Shown piece by piece: positions 46,229-55,028 of a stretch of 64,000 nucleotides of DNA. Every line of letters begins with the position of its first letter. Position 1 is the first letter of the stretch. The position numbers and the translations under genes are program-made. This DNA comes from Arthrobacter sp. B0490. Lineage in GTDB: Bacteria > Actinomycetota > Actinomycetes > Actinomycetales > Micrococcaceae. The DNA is taken from NCBI RefSeq assembly GCF_002929355.1, contig NZ_PJIR01000001.1, forward strand, positions 248,001 to 312,000, read 5' to 3'. Under the pieces are notes generated by a model. The model was not told the origin of the DNA, made no database searches, and saw only the letters and a list, made by a program, of their open reading frames with translations.

Positions 46229-46777
46229 GTGACCCTTGTCCGCGTAATCGCCCGACCCCTGCTCGCCAGCAGCTTCGTGTTCTCCGGTGTGGACCGGCTG
46301 CGCACTGCGGGTGCCACGGCCCCGCAGCTCAAGCCCGTCCTCGCGAGCGTGTCGAAGGTCGTCCCGGCGGCCTCCGCCCTCACCGACCACGAGAAGCTGG
46401 TGGGACAGGTCCTCGGCGCCACGCAGGTCGGGGCGGCACTCCTGCTCGGCATCGGCCGGTTCTCCCGCGTCGCGGCACTGCTGCTGACCGTGACCGCCAC
46501 GGTGAACGCCCTGGTCGACTTCCGGTCGGCGGACGCCTCCACGCCCGCGGCCAAGAAGGCCCGCCGGGCGCAGCTGCTCAAGCACCTCTCGCTGATCGGT
46601 GCCGTCCTGCTCGCCGCCGTCGACACCAACGGACGGCCGGGTATCGCCTGGCGCGCCGAGCACCTCGCCCTGGACGCGAAGAAGAACGCCGCCGGCTTCC
46701 GCAGGGACGCCCGCAAGCAGCTGAAGAAGGCCGACCTGGCCGTACGCAAGACCGCCGCCGACGTCGTCGGCTCCTAG
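46229..46777 (+). CDS. DoxX family membrane protein
   Basis: It has 182 residues from a GTG with AGGAGGCAG. It has the DoxX pattern of about four helices (RPLLASSFVFSGVDRLRTAG, HEKLVGQVLGATQVGAALLLGIG, FSRVAALLLTVTATVNALV, LIGAVLLAAVD). The tail is Lys/Arg/Ala-rich. DoxX proteins act in thiol or redox stress in mycobacteria (complex with SodA and SseA), which fits its place next to sigR, although no SigR site is seen in front of it. Confidence 0.85.
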   Translation: MTLVRVIARPLLASSFVFSGVDRLRTAGATAPQLKPVLASVSKVVPAASALTDHEKLVGQVLGATQVGAALLLGIGRFSRVAALLLTVTATVNALVDFRSADASTPAAKKARRAQLLKHLSLIGAVLLAAVDTNGRPGIAWRAEHLALDAKKNAAGFRRDARKQLKKADLAVRKTAADVVGS

Positions 46778-46782
46778 GCGAC

Positions 46783-48132
46783 ATGACGGCCGGCTCAGAC
46801 GGGGTGCCCGACGCGGACCTGTGGCGGGCGCCCCGCCTGACGCATCCCGTGGACGCGGAGATCTCGGTGCCCGGGTCCAAGTCCCTCACCAACCGCTACC
46901 TCGTGCTCGCCGCCCTCGCCGACGGCCCGTGCCTCCTGCGAAGGCCGCTGCACTCACGTGATTCGGCGCTCATGGTCGACGCCCTGCGCGCCCTCGGCGC
47001 CGTCGTGGACGAGGTGCCGGGCGACGGCGGCTTCGGCCCGGATCTCCGCGTGACCCCCCTGCCCGCCGGACCGGGATCAGCGGTCGACCGCGCCGTCGAC
47101 TGCGGCCTCGCGGGCACGGTCATGCGCTTCGTCCCGCCCCTCGCAGGGCTCGTCGCCGGAACCACCCGCTTCGACGGAGACCCGCACGCCCGCCGCCGCC
47201 CGATGGGCAGCATCGTCGCGGCACTCCGCGGCCTCGGGGTGACGGTCGACGACGGCGGTTCCGGCGCCCTGCCGTTCACCGTCGAGGGCGACGGGCACGT
47301 CCGTGGCGGACGGCTCGTCATCGACGCGTCGGCGTCGTCCCAGTTCGTCTCGGCGCTCCTCCTCGTGGGCGCCCGCTTCGCGGAGGGACTGCACCTCGAG
47401 CACGTGGGCAAGCCCGTGCCCAGCCTCGACCACGTGGCGATGACCGTGGAGACCCTGCGGTCCCTCGGCGTGGCCGTCGACGATTCGGTGCCGAACCACT
47501 GGCGCGTCTCCCCCGGCCCGATCTCCGCCTTCGACGTCGACGTGGAACCCGACCTCTCCAACGCCGGGCCGTTCCTCGCGGCCGCCCTGGTCACCGGCGG
47601 TACCATACGCGTGCGGAACTGGCCCGAGGGGACCACCCAGGTGGGCGACGCCTGGCGTCGGATCCTGCCGCTCATGGGGGCGCGGACCGGCCTCGAGGAC
47701 GGTGTCCTGACCGTCACCGGCGGCCCGTCGGTCTCCGGTGGCACGTTCGCGGACACCTCCGAACTCGCCCCGACCGTCGCGGCCCTGTGTGCGCTGGCGG
47801 ACTCGCCGTCGACCCTCACCGGCATCGCGCACCTCCGGGGGCACGAGACGGACCGGCTCGCAGCGCTCGTCGCGGAGATCAATGCGCTCGGCGGGGACGC
47901 CGAGGAGACGGCCGACGGCCTGGTCATCCGGCCCGCGCCCCTGCACGGCGGCGTCTTCCACACCTACGACGACCACCGCATGGCGACGGCAGGAGCGATC
48001 ATCGGGCTGGCCGTGGACGGCGTCATGGTGCAGGACATCGGCACCACCGCCAAGACCCTCCCGGAGTTCCCCGCGCTCTGGGCCGCCGTCGCCGGCACTG
48101 CAGCTCCTACGGGCACGGCGGCACGGGCATGA
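46783..48132 (+). CDS. aroA: 3-phosphoshikimate 1-carboxyvinyltransferase (EPSP synthase)
   Basis: Sixth step of the shikimate pathway. It has 449 residues. The active-site entry VPGSKSLTNRYLVLAALADG lies near residues 29-48; AGTVMRF and PHARRRPMGSIVAALRGLG follow; the C-terminal part has HLRGHETDRLAALVAEI and YDDHRMATAGAI. The start is the ATG 5 bp after doxX; the 196 codons upstream are a doxX shadow. The rsgA start overlaps its stop by 4 bp. Confidence 0.95.
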   Translation: MTAGSDGVPDADLWRAPRLTHPVDAEISVPGSKSLTNRYLVLAALADGPCLLRRPLHSRDSALMVDALRALGAVVDEVPGDGGFGPDLRVTPLPAGPGSAVDRAVDCGLAGTVMRFVPPLAGLVAGTTRFDGDPHARRRPMGSIVAALRGLGVTVDDGGSGALPFTVEGDGHVRGGRLVIDASASSQFVSALLLVGARFAEGLHLEHVGKPVPSLDHVAMTVETLRSLGVAVDDSVPNHWRVSPGPISAFDVDVEPDLSNAGPFLAAALVTGGTIRVRNWPEGTTQVGDAWRRILPLMGARTGLEDGVLTVTGGPSVSGGTFADTSELAPTVAALCALADSPSTLTGIAHLRGHETDRLAALVAEINALGGDAEETADGLVIRPAPLHGGVFHTYDDHRMATAGAIIGLAVDGVMVQDIGTTAKTLPEFPALWAAVAGTAAPTGTAARA

Positions 48133-49259
48133 GCGAGGCCGGGAACCGCCGCGGATCCCGCGCGTGGGACGAGTCCGACGTGCGGATCCGCCCCAACAAG
48201 AAGGGCACCCGACCGCGCACCAAGACGCGCCCCGCCTACGACGACGCGGTGACCGGTCGCGTGGTGACGGTGGACCGCGGCCGGTACACCACCGTCGTCG
48301 ACGAGGACACCCCCGGCGAGCGGACCGTAGTCGCCGCGCGGGCCCGCGAACTGCGCCGCAACGCCGTCGTCGCCGGGGATCTCGTGGCCCTCGTCGGCGA
48401 CCTCTCCGGCGGTCCGGACTCCCTCGCGCGCCTCGTGCGCATCGAGGAACGCTCCACCGTCCTGCGCCGCAGCGCGGACGACACCGACCCCGTCGAGCGG
48501 GTCGTCGTCGCCAATGCGGACCAGCTCGTGATCGTCGTCGCCGCCGCCAATCCGGAACCGCGTACGGGCTTCATCGACCGCGCGCTCGTGGCCGCCTACG
48601 ACGCCGGGATCGAGCCGCTCCTGTGCATCACGAAGGCGGACCTCCGCGACCCGGCCGCCCTGCTCGCCAACTACGAGCACCTCGACCTGCGCGTCATCAT
48701 CAGCAGGACGGACGACGGCCCCGGCATCGAGGCCACGTCCGACGACGGCGAGTCCGCACGCCTCTCGCACGGCGCCGTTGACGCCCTGCGGGACGAGCTC
48801 GACGGGCAGGTCAGCGTGCTGCTCGGCCACTCCGGCGTGGGCAAGTCCACCATGGTCAACGCCCTCACCGGATCCACGCGCGCCACGGGCGGCGTGAACG
48901 CCGTCACCGGCAGGGGACGCCACACGTCGTCGTCCGCCCTCGCCCTCAAGGCGGCCGACGCCGCGCCGGGCACGTGGATCATCGACACCCCGGGCATCCG
49001 GTCCTTCGGCCTCGCGCACGTGGACGCCGGCCGTATCCTCAAGGCGTTCCCGGACCTCGAGCCCGGCACGGAGCGCTGCGAGCGCGGATGCCGGCACGAC
49101 GACAACGCCGTCGACTGCGGCCTGGACGGCTATGTCGAGGAGGGGCTCGCGGGCGACTCCGGGCCGGTCCGGCTCGCCAGCCTGCGGCGCCTGCTGACCG
49201 CCGGCATCGCCGACCCGCGGGGCAGTGCGCACGACGCCAAGGAGCTCGGGCAGCAGTGA
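48129..49259 (+). CDS. rsgA: Ribosome small subunit-dependent GTPase A
   Basis: Circularly permuted GTPase for late 30S assembly. It has 376 residues. An OB-fold comes first (VVTVDRGRYTTVVDEDTPG), then the G4 motif TKADL, G1 LLGHSGVGKSTMVNAL, G3 IDTPGI, and the C-terminal zinc domain CERGCRHDDNAVDCGL. A basic N-terminal 35-residue tail precedes the OB-fold. Translationally coupled with aroA (ATGA); this pairing is common in actinobacteria. Confidence 0.93.
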   Translation: MSEAGNRRGSRAWDESDVRIRPNKKGTRPRTKTRPAYDDAVTGRVVTVDRGRYTTVVDEDTPGERTVVAARARELRRNAVVAGDLVALVGDLSGGPDSLARLVRIEERSTVLRRSADDTDPVERVVVANADQLVIVVAAANPEPRTGFIDRALVAAYDAGIEPLLCITKADLRDPAALLANYEHLDLRVIISRTDDGPGIEATSDDGESARLSHGAVDALRDELDGQVSVLLGHSGVGKSTMVNALTGSTRATGGVNAVTGRGRHTSSSALALKAADAAPGTWIIDTPGIRSFGLAHVDAGRILKAFPDLEPGTERCERGCRHDDNAVDCGLDGYVEEGLAGDSGPVRLASLRRLLTAGIADPRGSAHDAKELGQQ

Positions 49260-49298
49260 CGCGGGTCACACGATGCCGGACACCGGGCCCGGGCCTGT

Positions 49299-49445
49299 TA
49301 CGGTAGACGCAGTTGTTGTTTGCGCATTAAATCTCTAAGCCTTGACCCTCCACCTGGAGTTCGACAGCTTTTTTGATAAGCGGGTAACGAACACCACGAT
49401 GAGCCCCCGAACGTCGGGGCGCTCTCCCAGGTAAGGATGTATGAC
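49299..49445 (+). promoter_or_regulatory. cspA promoter and long 5' leader
   Basis: TACGGT at 49299-49304 is a plausible -10, giving a leader of about 135 nt before the cspA ATG. The leader is AT-rich at its start (TGTTGTTTGCGCATTAAATC), contains TTTTTT, and has a hairpin CCCCGA-ACG-TCGGGG at about 49404-49418 just before the ribosome-binding site AAGGA. Long leaders that refold in the cold are typical of csp genes. Confidence 0.5.
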
Positions 49446-49649
49446 ATGGCTACTGGCACAGTGAAATGGTTCAACGCCGAAAAGGGCTTCGGCTTCATCG
49501 CTCCCGAGGACGGCGGCGCTGACGTGTTCGCCCACTTCTCCGCGATCAACTCGAACGGCTACCGTTCCCTCGAGGAGAACCAGAAGGTCAACTTCGAGAC
49601 CACCCAGGGCCCCAAGGGTCCCCAGGCCGAGAACATCACCGTTCTCTAA
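49446..49649 (+). CDS. cspA: Cold shock protein (CspA family)
   Basis: Single-strand nucleic acid binding protein, 67 residues: [21 protein letters not shown] (RNP1 KGFGFI) and DVFAHFSAI (RNP2 VFAHF), plus the [19 protein letters not shown] loop. It unfolds RNA and acts as an antiterminator. The start is the second ATG (MATGTVKW) at 8 nt from AAGGA; the upstream ATG would add MYD. A terminator follows. Confidence 0.95.
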   Translation: MATGTVKWFNAEKGFGFIAPEDGGADVFAHFSAINSNGYRSLEENQKVNFETTQGPKGPQAENITVL

Positions 49650-49683
49650 CTCCTTCCGTGCCGCCCTGCGGCGACGGATCGGA

Positions 49684-49718
49684 AGCCACCGCGCGGCGCG
49701 AGCCCGCGGTGGCTTTCT
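49684..49718 (+). terminator. Rho-independent terminator after cspA
   Basis: The 10-bp stem AGCCACCGCG/CGCGGTGGCT with an 11-nt loop is followed by TTCTG. It lies 34 bp after the cspA stop. Confidence 0.75.
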
Positions 49719-49791
49719 GCTGTCCGGCGCCGGACGCCCCGCCCGCGCCCGCAGCGCCTGCTGCGCCCGCCCAGACGATAGGTTGAACGGT

Positions 49792-50601
49792 ATGAGTTTC
49801 ACGCAGGGCTACAACGACGACCTCCGTCTCGCCCACATCATGGCCGATTCGGTCGACGACCAGACCATGTCGCGCTTCAAGGCGCTCGACCTCCGCGTCG
49901 AGACCAAGCCGGACCTCACGCCCGTGACGGACGCCGACAAGAGCGCGGAGGAGGCCATCCGCGGCCAGCTCTCCCGTGCCAGGCCCCGCGACGCCGTCCT
50001 CGGCGAGGAATTCGGCAGCACGGGCTCCGGCTCACGCCGCTGGGTCATCGATCCCATCGACGGCACCAAGAACTTCGTCCGGGGTGTCCCGGTGTGGGCC
50101 ACCCTGATCTCCCTGATCGACGACGGCCGGCCCGTCGTCGGCCTGGTGAGTGCACCCGCACTGGGCAAGCGCTGGTGGGCGGCCGAAGGGACCGGCGCCT
50201 ACACGGGCAAGTCGCTCGCCGCGGCACAGCGCCTCCGTGTGTCCAACGTGTCCCGGCTCGCGGATGCCTCCCTGTCCTACTCCAGCCTGTCCGGGTGGCG
50301 GGAGCGCGGTGCGCTGGCCGAGTTCGTGAATCTGACGGACCGCGTCTGGCGCACGCGTGCCTACGGCGACTTCTGGTCCTACTGCCTCGTGGCGGAGGGC
50401 GCCGTGGACATCGCCTGCGAGCCGGAGCTGAACCTCCACGACATGGCGGCACTCGTACCCATCGTGACCGAGGCCGGCGGCCGGTTCACGTCGCTCGACG
50501 GCGAGGACGGGCCCTTCGGCGGCAACGCCCTCGCGACCAACGGATCCCTGCACAGCGAGGTCCTGCGGACCCTCAACCCCGATGTGGATGACCTCCTCTA
50601 G
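49792..50601 (+). CDS. hisN: Histidinol-phosphatase, inositol monophosphatase type
   Basis: Removes phosphate from histidinol phosphate, the eighth step of histidine synthesis. It has 269 residues. Metal-binding motifs are [23 protein letters not shown] and the C-terminal [19 protein letters not shown]. Actinobacterial HisN is of this inositol monophosphatase family rather than HisB or PHP type. The ATG is chosen over a TTG nine bases earlier; TAGGTT lies 7 nt before it. Confidence 0.9.
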   Translation: MSFTQGYNDDLRLAHIMADSVDDQTMSRFKALDLRVETKPDLTPVTDADKSAEEAIRGQLSRARPRDAVLGEEFGSTGSGSRRWVIDPIDGTKNFVRGVPVWATLISLIDDGRPVVGLVSAPALGKRWWAAEGTGAYTGKSLAAAQRLRVSNVSRLADASLSYSSLSGWRERGALAEFVNLTDRVWRTRAYGDFWSYCLVAEGAVDIACEPELNLHDMAALVPIVTEAGGRFTSLDGEDGPFGGNALATNGSLHSEVLRTLNPDVDDLL

Positions 50602-50628
50602 CAGGCCGGGCGACCCGCAGGACACGGC

Positions 50629-51393
50629 GTGGTGAAGGGCGGACCGCGCCTCGACGAGCAGCGCCGGCGGGAGCTGGCCGACGCCTACCTCTCCGGCGCC
50701 GGACGCTACGACCGCGTCCGTCCCGGCTATCCCGCGGCCGTCGCCGACTGGATCGTCCCCGGGCCTGCCCGCCGGGCGGCCGACATCGGGGCCGGGACCG
50801 GCATCTTCACCGCACTGCTGGCCGACCGTGGGCTCGACGTGACCGCCGTCGACCCGTCCGAGGACATGCTGGCCGTCCTCTCGACCCGACTGCCCGGCGT
50901 GCCCGTTCTCGTCGGCACCGCCGAGCACTCGCACCTGCCCGATGCCGCCGTGGACCTGATCACGCTCGCGCAGGCCTGGCACTGGTGCGACCATCCCTCG
51001 GCGGTCCGGGAGGCCGCCCGCGTCCTGGCCCCCGGTGGGCGGCTCGCCCTGCTCTGGAACCAGCTCGACGTCTCGCTCCCCTGGGTGCACCGACTGTCCC
51101 GCATCATGCACGCGGGCGACGTCTACTCACCCGCATACCGCCCGGTGTTCGGGCCGTCCTTCGGGCCACCCGAGGAGCTCCTGGTGCACTGGTCACAGGA
51201 GCTGACCGTCCCCGGCATCCTGGAGCTGGCCCGATCCCGCAGCCACTACCGGCGCGCCTCGCCTGCGGGACGGGCCCGCGTCGAGTCGAATCTGCTCTGG
51301 TACCTCACCGAGTACCTGGCCTTCCCGCCCGACGCCGTGGTGCGGCTCCCCTACTACACCCATGCCTGGCGATCGTCTTTGCTCGCCGCCTAG
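50629..51393 (+). CDS. Class I SAM-dependent methyltransferase
   Basis: It has 254 residues of methyltransferase type 11: RYDRVRPGYPAAVADWIVPG, motif I ADIGAGTGIFTALLADRGLDVTAVD, then DLITLAQAWHWCDHPSAVRE and VLAPGGRLALLWN. It resembles the proteins annotated as class I SAM methyltransferases with a WHW/DH core. The substrate is unknown. It lies 27 bp after hisN, perhaps co-transcribed; a second GTG lies 3 bp later. Confidence 0.8.
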   Translation: MVKGGPRLDEQRRRELADAYLSGAGRYDRVRPGYPAAVADWIVPGPARRAADIGAGTGIFTALLADRGLDVTAVDPSEDMLAVLSTRLPGVPVLVGTAEHSHLPDAAVDLITLAQAWHWCDHPSAVREAARVLAPGGRLALLWNQLDVSLPWVHRLSRIMHAGDVYSPAYRPVFGPSFGPPEELLVHWSQELTVPGILELARSRSHYRRASPAGRARVESNLLWYLTEYLAFPPDAVVRLPYYTHAWRSSLLAA

Positions 51394-51394
51394 A

Positions 51395-51433
51395 TTTCGG
51401 TGTGCCTCAAGACTATTTTTAGGTATGCCTCAA
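51395..51433 (+). promoter_or_regulatory. Two tandem MntR boxes in front of the manganese importer
   Basis: TTTCGGTGTGCCTCAA (51395-51410) and TTTAGGTATGCCTCAA (51418-51433) share the plan TT-AGG-N4-CCT-AA of DtxR/MntR operators, start 23 bp apart (two helix turns), and lie on the promoter. The second covers the ATG at 51425 and follows TATTTT. The cluster ends with its own DtxR-type regulator. Confidence 0.65.
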
Positions 51434-52348
51434 AAGTGGTGGCGGGGAGCGACGTCGGTGCGCCTCGCGTGGTGCCTCGTCCTCGTCGCCGTGCTGAGCG
51501 GTTGCGGGGCCTCACCTGCCCGCCAGGAACCGGTCGACGACCGCCCCCTCGTGCTCACCACCTTCTCGGTGCTCGCGGATCTCACCGACAGTGTCGCCGG
51601 GGGCCACGTGCGGGTCGAGTCGATCACGAAGGTCGGCGCCGAGATCCACGGCTACGAACCGACGCCCTCGGACCTCGTCGGGGCCCAGGACGCGGACCTC
51701 ATCCTCGACAACGGGCTGGGACTCGAGCGGTGGTTCGAACGCTTCCTCACCGCGGTCGATGCGCCGCACGTGGTCCTGTCCGACGGCGTCGAACCCCTGG
51801 ACATCCGCTCCGGCGACTACAGCGGGCGCGCCAATCCGCACGCCTGGATGTCGCCGCTCGCGGCGCAGACCTACGTCGACAACACCGTCGAGGCCCTCTC
51901 CGGGCTCGACCCCGACCATGCAGGGGATTTCGAGGCGAACGGGCGGCTCCTCAAGGAGGAGCTCGCCGACCTGCTGGCGGCCTTCCGCGCCGACATCGCC
52001 CGGGTGGAGGCTCCGGCGCTCGTGACCTGCGAGGGCGCGTTCTCCTACCTCGCCCGCGACGCAGGGCTCGCGGAGGCGTTCATCTGGCCGGTCAACGCCG
52101 ATTCCGAGGGCACGCCCCGGCAGATCCGCGAGGTGATCGCCTTCGTGGAGGAGCGCGGCGTCCCGACGCTCTTCTGCGAGTCCACGGTCAACGCCTCGGC
52201 GCAGGAGCAGGTGGCCCTCGCGACGGGGGCGGAGCTCGGTGGGACCCTCTACGTGGACTCGCTGTCCGAGGCCGACGGGCCCGTGCCGACGTTCCTCGAC
52301 CTCATCCGGTACGACCTCGAGACCATCACGGAAGGACTCGCACGATGA
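51425..52348 (+). CDS. mntA: Manganese-type ABC transporter solute-binding lipoprotein
   Basis: Cluster A-I metal-binding protein, 307 residues from the ATG at 51425 (MPQKWWRGATSVRLAWCLVLV). The signal ends in the lipobox LSGC. Probable metal ligands are the His in IHGYEPTPSDL and NPHAWMSP, and Glu in TCEGAFSYLA, with an Asp near the end (YVDSL). No His-rich loop, which favours manganese or iron over zinc. The ATG lies in an operator and follows a -10-like TATTTT at 5 nt, suggesting a leaderless start; a GTG at 51458 with GGGGAG is the alternative. Confidence 0.85.
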   Translation: MPQKWWRGATSVRLAWCLVLVAVLSGCGASPARQEPVDDRPLVLTTFSVLADLTDSVAGGHVRVESITKVGAEIHGYEPTPSDLVGAQDADLILDNGLGLERWFERFLTAVDAPHVVLSDGVEPLDIRSGDYSGRANPHAWMSPLAAQTYVDNTVEALSGLDPDHAGDFEANGRLLKEELADLLAAFRADIARVEAPALVTCEGAFSYLARDAGLAEAFIWPVNADSEGTPRQIREVIAFVEERGVPTLFCESTVNASAQEQVALATGAELGGTLYVDSLSEADGPVPTFLDLIRYDLETITEGLAR

Positions 52349-53118
52349 CGATCAACGCCGATCCCGGCGCTCCGGTACTCGACGTCCGGAACCTGACCGT
52401 CCGCTACAACGAGGTCCACGCGCTCGACGACGTCTCCCTGACGCTGGCGCCCGGCAGGATCTGCGGGCTGATCGGGGTCAACGGCTCGGGGAAGTCGACC
52501 CTGTTCAAGGCCCTCATGGGACTCCTGGTCCCGCAGGACGGCAGCGTCGGACTCTTCGGGACGAGCACCACGCACGCCCGGAAGCAGGGCCTCGTCGCCT
52601 ACATGCCGCAGGCGGAGGAGGTCGACTGGACCTTCCCGGTCTCCGTGTCCGACGTCGTCGCCATGGGCCTGTACGGGCGCCTCGGGGCCTCCCGGCGCCT
52701 CGGTGCCGCCGAGCGGGCCGCCGTCGGCGACGCCCTGGACCGGGTGGGCCTCACGGCGTTGAGGAGGCGGCAGATCGGCCAGTTGTCCGGCGGACAGCGC
52801 AAACGGGTGTTCATCGCGCGGAGTATCGCGCAGGACGCCCGGCTGCTCCTGCTCGACGAGCCGTTCGCCGGCGTGGACCAGGCCAGCGAGCGCACCATGA
52901 CCGGTCTCCTGAAGGGACTCCGGGACGAGGGCCGCTCGGTACTGGTCTCCACGCACGACCTCGCGGGCGTACCCGCCCTGTGCGACGAGGCGGTCCTCCT
53001 GCACCGGCGGGTCCTGGCGTCCGGCGAGCCCTCGGAGGTGCTGACGCAGGGCAACCTCGCCCGGGCCTTCGGCGCGGCCCCCGAGGGCACGGCGGCGGCG
53101 TCGGACGGAGCGTTCTGA
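52345..53118 (+). CDS. mntB: Manganese-type ABC transporter ATP-binding protein
   Basis: It has 257 residues. Walker A GVNGSGKS (44-51), signature LSGGQRKRVFIARSI, Walker B LLLLDEPFAGVDQ, switch VSTHDLAG. MPQAEEVDWTFPVSVSDVVAMGLY is typical of manganese/iron ATPases of this family. The ATG overlaps the stop of the binding-protein gene by 4 bp. Confidence 0.9.
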   Translation: MTINADPGAPVLDVRNLTVRYNEVHALDDVSLTLAPGRICGLIGVNGSGKSTLFKALMGLLVPQDGSVGLFGTSTTHARKQGLVAYMPQAEEVDWTFPVSVSDVVAMGLYGRLGASRRLGAAERAAVGDALDRVGLTALRRRQIGQLSGGQRKRVFIARSIAQDARLLLLDEPFAGVDQASERTMTGLLKGLRDEGRSVLVSTHDLAGVPALCDEAVLLHRRVLASGEPSEVLTQGNLARAFGAAPEGTAAASDGAF

Positions 53119-53119
53119 C

Positions 53120-54070
53120 ATGGACGTCCTCGCCTTCCTCCTCGAACCGCTGCAGTACGGGTTCCTCACCCGGGCCCTCGCCGTCACGGTCGCCGCGGCC
53201 GTCGTGGCCGCCGTCCTCTCGTGCTGGCTGATCCTCATGGGGTGGTCCCTCATGGGAGATGCGGTCTCGCACGCCGTCCTGCCGGGCGTGGCCCTCGCGT
53301 ACATCCTCGGGATCCCGTTCTCGATCGGCGCCTTCGTCTTCGGTGCGGGTGCGGTCGCCCTCATCGGGATCGTCCGGTCCACCACGAAGCTGAAGGCCGA
53401 CACCGTGATCGGGGTGGTCTTCACCGCCCTCTTCGCATCCGGGCTGGCCATCGTCTCCGCGACGCCGTCGCAGATCGACCTCATGCACATCCTGTTCGGC
53501 AACGTCCTCGGCGTGTCCGCGGGGGACGTCCTGCAGGTGCTGGTCCTCGGTGCCCTCACCCTCGCCGTCCTGCTGTTCAAGCGGCGGGACCTCACCCTCC
53601 TGGCGTTCGACCGAACGCACGCGCACGTGATCGGGCTCAACATCCGGTTCCTGACGGCGCTGCTGCTCGGCCTGCTCGCCCTCACCGTCGTCGTCGGCCT
53701 GCAGGCCGTCGGGATCATCCTCGTCGTGGCCATGCTCATCACGCCGGGCGCCACGGCCTTCCTGCTCTCCCGCAGCTTCGACCGCATGCTGGTGATCGCC
53801 GTCGTCCTCACCGTGGCGGCCTCCGTGTCCGGTATCTACGCCAGCTACTACCTCGACATCTCCACGGGCGCGGCGGTGGTGCTGTGCCAGGCGCTCGTGT
53901 TCGCCGCCGTCTACCTCTTCGCACGCCCCGACGGTCTCCTCTGGCAGGTGCGGCGGCGGTCGGTCGCGCGTACCCGGACGCGCGCCGGCCGACCGCCCGG
54001 GTCCCGGACGGATCCGCGCACGGGATCCCGTACCGGATCGGGCACCGCCACCCGCGGGCCGGCCGCCTGA
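53120..54070 (+). CDS. mntC: Manganese-type ABC transporter permease
   Basis: ABC-3 family membrane protein. It has 316 residues, eight or nine hydrophobic helices, and the family pattern LMGWSLMGDAVSHAVLPGVALAY and AILVV-type VGLQAVGIILVVAMLITPGATAF. A basic C-terminal tail of about 45 residues rich in Arg, Thr and Gly (RTRTRAGRPPGSRTDPRTGS) is unusual. It starts 1 bp after the ATPase and ends at the MntR start (TGATG). Confidence 0.88.
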   Translation: MDVLAFLLEPLQYGFLTRALAVTVAAAVVAAVLSCWLILMGWSLMGDAVSHAVLPGVALAYILGIPFSIGAFVFGAGAVALIGIVRSTTKLKADTVIGVVFTALFASGLAIVSATPSQIDLMHILFGNVLGVSAGDVLQVLVLGALTLAVLLFKRRDLTLLAFDRTHAHVIGLNIRFLTALLLGLLALTVVVGLQAVGIILVVAMLITPGATAFLLSRSFDRMLVIAVVLTVAASVSGIYASYYLDISTGAAVVLCQALVFAAVYLFARPDGLLWQVRRRSVARTRTRAGRPPGSRTDPRTGSRTGSGTATRGPAA

Positions 54071-54834
54071 TGGCGAGCCGCAGGGGTGCCGTCCTCAGCA
54101 TCGAGTCGACCAGCGTGCAGGACTACGTCAAGGCCATCTACACCTTCACCGAGTGGCAGTCGACGCCGATGACGGCCACGCACCTGGCCGCACGCCTGTC
54201 CGTGGCCAATTCCTCGGTCACGGGGATGGTCGCCAAGCTCGTGGACCTCGGTCTCGCGGAACACCGCAAGTACGGTCCCGTCGGCCTCACCCCCTCCGGC
54301 CGGGTGCTCGCCCTCGCCATGGTGCGGCGGCACCGGCTCATCGAGGCCTTCCTCGTCACCGAGCTCGGGTACGGCTGGGACGAGGTGCACGACGAGGCCG
54401 AACTGCTCGAGCACACCGTCTCCGACGCCTTCATCGAACGGCTGGACGCCAAGCTCGGCCGCCCCGGGCGCGACCCCCACGGGGATCCCATCCCGACGGC
54501 CGACGGCTCCGTCCGGTACCCGCCGGCACACCGGCTCGACGGCGTCGACGACGGCCACGCCGGCAGGGTGGCGCGGGTGAGCGACGACGACCCCGAGGTC
54601 CTGCGTTTCCTCGGACGGCACGGGATCGGCCTCGACGACGAGGTGCAGCTGGTGCGGCACGGCGTGGGGTCGGCGCTCGAGCTGCACGTCGGCGGGGCGC
54701 CCGCGCCGGCTTCCGCGCGGGCTTCCGGCGCGGCATCCGACCGGACCCTCACGGTGGACGAGGCACTCACCCGCTCCGTGTGGATCGAGACCACGGTCCC
54801 CCATGAAGGCTGCACGCTCTCCGAGCCGCGCTGA
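54070..54834 (+). CDS. mntR: DtxR family manganese regulator MntR
   Basis: Metal-dependent repressor of 254 residues. The winged helix includes TATHLAARLSVANSSVTGMVAKLVDLGLAEHRKYG; the metal and dimer region is VRRHRLIEAFLVTELGYGWDEVHDEAELLEHTVSD. Relative to DtxR, the site-2 ligands Met10 and Cys102 are replaced by Asp18 and Glu111 (Glu114 and His115 kept), which is the manganese-selective pattern. A C-terminal FeoA-like SH3 region is present (VLRFLGRHGIGLDDEVQL). It lies last in the transporter operon, with boxes upstream. Confidence 0.9.
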   Translation: MASRRGAVLSIESTSVQDYVKAIYTFTEWQSTPMTATHLAARLSVANSSVTGMVAKLVDLGLAEHRKYGPVGLTPSGRVLALAMVRRHRLIEAFLVTELGYGWDEVHDEAELLEHTVSDAFIERLDAKLGRPGRDPHGDPIPTADGSVRYPPAHRLDGVDDGHAGRVARVSDDDPEVLRFLGRHGIGLDDEVQLVRHGVGSALELHVGGAPAPASARASGAASDRTLTVDEALTRSVWIETTVPHEGCTLSEPR

Positions 54835-54870
54835 CCCCGCCGGGACCGGCACGGTGCGGCACGGGCCACG

Positions 54871-54920
54871 GCACGGCACGGCACGGCACGGCACGACACG
54901 GCATGGCACGGCGCGACACG
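54871..54920. repeat. GCACG pentanucleotide repeat, ten imperfect copies
   Basis: Five exact GCACG units then variants (ACACG, GCATG, GCACG, GCGCG, ACACG). It lies 37 bp after the mntR stop and about 43 bp before the TAGACT hexamer (54963-54968) that probably starts the next transcript. An 11-bp direct repeat (ACGGGCCACGG) at 54861-54871 and 54918-54928 flanks it. Confidence 0.85.
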
Positions 54921-55028
54921 GGCCACGGTGCGGTCGAGTCGCCCGTGCGCGGTACCCGCTCCTAGACTGGGCGGACTGCGCGCTCCTCGCGCCCGCCATG
55001 TCCCCGACGTCCACGGATGGAGTCCCCC

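Noticed and set aside
49437..49445. Earlier ATG for cspA (MYD extension)
   Set aside because: It overlaps the ribosome-binding site AAGGA; the family begins at MATGTVKWF.
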